Part shown: positions 60,501-64,000 of the stretch, piece after piece
Position numbering within the stretch: position 1 is the first letter of the stretch
Layout: each line of letters begins with the position of its first letter
Source of the DNA: Monarcha castaneiventris obscurior
Taxonomy: Eukaryota; Chordata; Aves; Passeriformes; Monarchidae
Direction: 5' to 3'
Assembly (NCBI GenBank): GCA_026261815.1
Contig: JAMPIT010000493.1
Span: 2,745,501-2,809,500, forward strand
Length of the DNA: 64,000 nt
Notes under the pieces: generated by a model
The model's input: the letters and a program-made list of their open reading frames with translations, nothing else
The model's database searches: none
Told to the model about the DNA's origin: nothing
Program-made: the position numbers and the translations under genes

Positions 60501-60564
60501 CGCTCCCAAAGCCCAGCAAAGACAACACACAACCACTCCCACTGTTGTTGCATCAAAAGGTTAA
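54571..60564 (+). CDS. Orphan type I membrane protein (242 aa), family not recognised
   Basis: Main exons: 54571-54634, 55944-56261, 58691-58834, 59606-59728, 60485-60564. All introns are GT-AG and phase 1, and the sum is 729 nt with a terminal TAA. The ATG context is gccccATGG. Residues 1-21 are a signal peptide (LLLGFLLLALAAL core). The ectodomain (about 22-186) has cysteines at 49, 52, 57, 95, 121, 142, 143 and 158, and N-glycosylation motifs at 41, 91 and 133. A Pro/Thr-rich stalk (PNPTTPPAEIP, 165-175) precedes the membrane helix (GIGIWLSFLIVGVCTGW..., about 187-210), then RMRR and a 32-residue tail rich in Gln, Thr and Ala. Symmetric phase-1 exons with this layout are typical of leukocyte and cytokine-receptor-like surface proteins, but I cannot assign a family; TNF-receptor, Ig and sushi patterns do not fit. 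A possible AATAAA lies at 61707-61712. Confidence 0.75.
55205..55915 (-). mobile_element. Probable LTR-derived block in intron 1
   Basis: This is an AT-rich block whose minus strand carries an AATAAA near its end (complement at about 55238-55243). It has the low-complexity texture of avian ERV LTRs. I could not fix terminal repeats or a target duplication. It lies in intron 1 of the membrane-protein gene. Confidence 0.4.
56508..56636 (+). CDS. Alternative terminal exon giving a soluble isoform
   Basis: After a T-rich tract and CAG acceptor (AG at 56506-56507) the sequence joins exon 2 (phase 1) in frame. It adds 42 residues with a cysteine cluster (KFCASLQCVNLTCFCQN) and stops at TAA 56633-56635. 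The stop overlaps an AATAAA at 56631-56636, so cleavage about 15-30 bp later would make this a natural last exon. The result would be a secreted protein of about 169 aa without stalk or membrane helix. No in-frame donor inside the exon restores the path to 58691. A downstream frame to 56754 is open but out of phase. Expression is inferred. Confidence 0.45.
57187..58195 (+). mobile_element. Solo LTR, 1009 bp, with AATGG target duplication
   Basis: The element starts TGTTGGGGTTTTTC and ends ...CCAAGACA (TG...CA). It is flanked by perfect 5-bp duplications AATGG at 57182-57186 and 58196-58200. The middle (57530-57960) is GC-rich with many CpG, like a promoter island, and an AT-rich TATACATATATATA segment follows at about 58026. 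No internal coding region remains. It lies in the same orientation as the host gene, in the intron before exon 58691. Confidence 0.88.
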
Positions 60565-62880
60565 TGGATATATGGGTGTGAGGGGTAAAACATTTACCAC
60601 TGGTGAGTGCCCTGAGGCACTGCCCTGGGGTGCAACATGCAGTGATGTCTCAGGTCTGTCCTAGAGCCCCTCTAAAGCAGAGGCTGATGGGTTACAGCAC
60701 CAGGGCAGGGTCTCAGCAGAGCCTTCAACCCACGTTCATGGCCGTGAAGCTGCCCCCCTTGTGGAGTGAGAGGTGTCCCAGTAGCAGATGGGAGAGGGGA
60801 GCTGCCTGGAGGATTTCACACTCCAGGTTTCCAAGTCTAAATAGAGGCATTTGGATTATAGTTCTAACTGGAATCTACAGTCTCTTTGGAGGCCTCAAAG
60901 ATGTTTTTACTTCAATTCTGCAGGTTTTAGGCAAGACAGATGGGCTCCTGACAAAGAAAATCTCACCCATGTTTGAAAACAAACTACAAAGGAGAAAATG
61001 TCTCTGCCAGCAGCGTCCTCCTCCTCCCTCATGATGCACAGCAACCAGCTGAACAACAAGACTGATTTTCCATGAGCACTCCTGCTCTTGTATTCACAAA
61101 TAGTCCTGCTTTCACAAATGTACCTTCACCACATCCACACGTTCCCCAAGCACTGCAACTCTTGTCCAGCTCCAGGCCTGTGTGAGCAGCACAAGCAGCA
61201 CCAGGAGCCCACATCCTCTCCTGGTGCTCGGCTGCAGACAGCAGCCACCCCAGGCTCTGTGGCTGACTCAGCAGCACAGGCTGAAGCCAGCTGAATTCTC
61301 TCTGTGACTGAAAGCGTGAACTGCTCTGAAATGTACCCAGGTGTGTGTATTTCTTAATTCTCAGGTCATCTCTGGATCCACAAAAGCCTTTTGCACAGGT
61401 GGCTGGTTCGTTGAACTAGAGGGGTTTGGTCTTTTGAAGAGACATTTGATTCTGCCCCCACCTGCAGGCTGAGGACATCTCTGTGTGTTTGTTCCTGTGC
61501 AGGTGTGGGTGGCAGGCTGTGTCCAGCTCCCTCAGGAATGGCATTGGGTCACAGAGGCCTTGGCCTCCCCCAGGCTGAACAGAGCTCAGGTATCAATCTT
61601 CCTGACAAATGAGGCAAGTTTAGGCAGTGTTTGATGGATACGGCCCCACAGGATCCCCACTGGGTATTTGGTATCTTTAAATGATTCCCCATTCCCACTT
61701 GATTGGAATAAATCCTCAGCTTTTGCATGGGATCTGATTTAGTATCAGGGCTGTTGTGTGAAAATCAGTGGCAGCACAAGTGGAAAAGCAAATCCCTGAA
61801 GCAATGTGAGTATTTGCTGAATCATCTTTCCATGGGTCAGTTCCCCATAAACCTGTAGCTGAAACTTCCAGCAGGAAATCCCAAAGGCTGTAGGACATTG
61901 TTTCACTCCTGCACTTTGCCACAGTCAAATCTAAAAGGAAAAGTTCTTAACGTAAAAGATCCAAATAATTCTAATAATTAATTTTAGAAAGATAGAAGGG
62001 CTTCTGTGCTTAAATTTGCCTTTTGTTTGGCAAAGGAGACCAATGCTCTTATGGGTTGGTGGGGATTTTTCCCCTCAGGGCTTTACACTCACACTTTTAA
62101 CTTGCACTTTTAACTCAGCTCTCAGCTGATTTGTTGCAAATTTTCCATTTTAATGTGGTGGAATGCAGTCAAACCTTCCTAAAGGGATGACAATCCAGGT
62201 ATTCCAAGGCTTTTAGGTATTTAATGAATTGGTGGTGTTGATGATCCAGTTGTGAACTATGTTTTATCATGAGGAATGTTATGTTTACTCAATAAATCAA
62301 AACTAAAAATTAAAAGTAAAAAGGCCAGACTGTGGATGAGCTAAGAAGGAAAAAGACTTCCTCTTTATGCAGCATTTTATCACAGTTGCACTTCCATTTT
62401 TTTCCCACAACAAAACTGCTGGAAGCTTTTGACAGAGTAGAGCTGTGTAAAAGAAGTGAGGAAGGTTTCTTTGGATTACATTGTATTAACTTGAGGTATT
62501 CAGGTTTAATGATGTGTACATTTAATTTTCACGCTGGAACAGCAGTTGGGGCCAGAGAGCTGGATGTGTTTTGAGATTAAAGGTCATATGGCCACCTCAG
62601 TGAGATCAGTCAGGAGACACAAGTCACAGACTGATCTTTATGTCTCACTCAAACACTCTCTTTCACATGTCTTCTTCCTCCGGGTGATTATGGTGACTGT
62701 GATATCTGGGGACATCACTACCGACTGTTCCACTTTGCCCCTTTGTGGCCGTGTTGTGCTGGTGCACACCAAAGGTGCCACATCTCAGGAAAAGCAGTGA
62801 GAACTTGCTTTAAAAATCGACGGTGTTTGTCCTCAGCAAGTGCATTTTGCTATTGAATATACACATAGAGGTGAATGTTT
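60565..62880. other. Downstream region, possible 3' UTR then intergenic
   Basis: This region follows the stop codon at 60562-60564. AATAAA hexamers at 61707-61712 and about 62290 could end the transcript. No further exon is recognised. Confidence 0.4.
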
Positions 62881-62883
62881 TTA

Positions 62884-62945
62884 ATCACAGGATCATGGAA
62901 TGGTTTGTGTTGGAGGGGATCTTAAAGCTCATCTTATTTTGTCTT
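62884..62945 (-). mobile_element. CR1 LINE 3' end, inverted
   Basis: The phrase 'aatcacaggatcatggaatggtttgtgttggaggggatctt' is the reverse complement of a CR1 terminus. Only about 60 bp remain before AT-rich sequence. Confidence 0.75.
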
Positions 62946-63390
62946 ACAAAATAAAAAATAAATGATACTCAAAATAAAAAATAACAAATGATACTAAGAG
63001 GCCTGCCTCACCAAAAGCCATAATTTGATAGTTGTTATTTCATTTAAGTGTCATAATAATCACAATAAATCTTTGTCTTAAACACTGGCTGTTTGTTGTG
63101 TGGTGGTGAATCCTCCCCTTTTCCAGGCCGCACTTTGATCTGAGAAATGCTGGTTAGGCCTCGGCCTTGCTGAGCAGCCCCTGGCTCAGCTCCTCCGGAG
63201 TTTATCAGAAACATCGTCTGCTCCAGGCACTGCTGCTGTCCAAGGAGCTCCTGGTTCCTTTAGGAACAGCCTTGGACATGATTTTTCCTGCCTGAATGGC
63301 ACAACGTCCCTGTTCTCACACTTCCAAAGGAGTTGTGCCACTCTGCAGTGGGACCGGGATGAAACATTGCTGTGACTAAAGCCCATCTCT
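62946..63390. other. No recognisable gene
   Basis: AT-rich simple sequence (AAAATAAAAAATAA repeats at about 62946-62995) is followed by unremarkable DNA. Confidence 0.45.
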
Positions 63391-63720
63391 TGTGGCCCTA
63401 TAAACAGCGGTGAAAAACGGGACCCTTGGAGCTCTCCTGGGCCGCAGCAGCTCCACCTGAACCTCCCTCACAGTGGGGCCTCTCCGAGCCGGGATCTCTC
63501 CCGTTTGCTGCTCTCGGGGGATCCCAAACAACGACGGATCCTGGGCCGATCCCCCCAGTCCTCAAGGCCCAACTGTCGCCCCCTGAGGAGATGCAAAAGG
63601 ATCCGCAGTGAGCATTTCCCCGCCTCTGAGGGGAATTTCTCACACGTCCCTTGCACTGACTCTTTGTATCTGTGTGCAGATGCTCTGGCATGGGAGAAAT
63701 GCTGCTCTCTTTGAGGTTTA
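63391..63720 (+). promoter_or_regulatory. TATA-containing, GC-rich promoter-like block, probably LTR
   Basis: CCTATAAACAGC at about 63398 is followed by a GC-rich stretch whose texture resembles R/U5 regions of avian ERV LTRs. A possible donor-like CCGCAG/TGAGCA is at about 63610. Boundaries are not fixed, and the window ends before any attached gene can be judged. Confidence 0.35.
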
Positions 63721-64000
63721 AGTGCCTGAGAGATCTGAGCAGGTTCAAGGGCTCCTGCTGAGTATCTCACAGCTGAGGGGTGCCAAGGGCCTGCTCTTGC
63801 TCAGAGCAGCCAAAGATGCAGAAAGCTCCGACAGCACCGCACAGGCACTTGCAGTTTCCGTGAGGAGATCTCTGAGATGGGTGCTGGAGTGCAGCAGGGC
63901 ATGCACAGGGCTGCCTACTTGTTCTGCAAATGTAAGGATTCAGCTCACGAACAGGGAGTGCGGTGCATTGCCTTTTGTCCAGTTTCTGGCTGTTCTTTGA

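Noticed and set aside
1..64000. CRISPR arrays, operons, tRNA or rRNA genes
   Set aside because: None seen. The window is eukaryotic, and the tandem repeats present are too few and too diverged.

Overview
The window looks like nuclear DNA of a bird, most likely a songbird. Three things point there: CR1-type LINE tails ending in short ATTCTGTGAT-like repeats, several avian-style endogenous retroviruses (ERVs) and solo LTRs, and tandem copies of a maestro heat-like repeat (MROH) gene, a family known to be expanded in birds. There are no prokaryotic operons. Genes are split by introns, so most open frames are chance or antisense readings.

Layout. Positions 1-1000 hold nothing recognisable. Positions ~1010-1970 hold a broken MROH fragment (exons 3-7 like). 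It is followed by a CR1 tail and an antisense LTR-like element. MROH copy A spans 3856-10871: 19 exons whose phases all join, giving 766 aa. Downstream are an 84-bp tandem repeat, an LTR-like stretch and a small 53-codon frame. An inverted ERV (12453-16031) with two 314-bp LTRs and a 6-bp target duplication sits immediately after that frame. A second, partial ERV (~16690-18300) keeps a 5' LTR and a truncated gag matrix region. The ~11.3-kb unit is then repeated at 19319-~30650 as MROH copy B (21454-28480), again 19 exons and 766 aa, near-identical to A but with an empty ERV site.

The right half (30.7-64 kb) is mostly unique intergenic or intronic DNA with CR1 pieces and two solo LTRs that carry perfect 5-bp target duplications (42647-44021 and 57187-58195). 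Its one well-supported gene is at 54571-60564: a split gene for a 242-aa type I membrane protein with signal peptide, cysteine-containing ectodomain, Pro/Thr stalk, one transmembrane helix and a 32-aa tail. All its introns are phase 1. I do not recognise its family. An extra exon at 56508 would give a secreted form, because its stop codon overlaps an AATAAA. A lone signal-peptide exon lies at 33109-33196.

The MROH proteins are presumed HEAT-repeat scaffolds of unknown role, and the membrane protein resembles leukocyte receptors in architecture only. The most notable points are this orphan receptor-like gene with its built-in soluble isoform, the young MROH duplication with mainly amino-acid-changing differences, and the conflict between ERV age and duplication age. 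All comparisons were made by eye.
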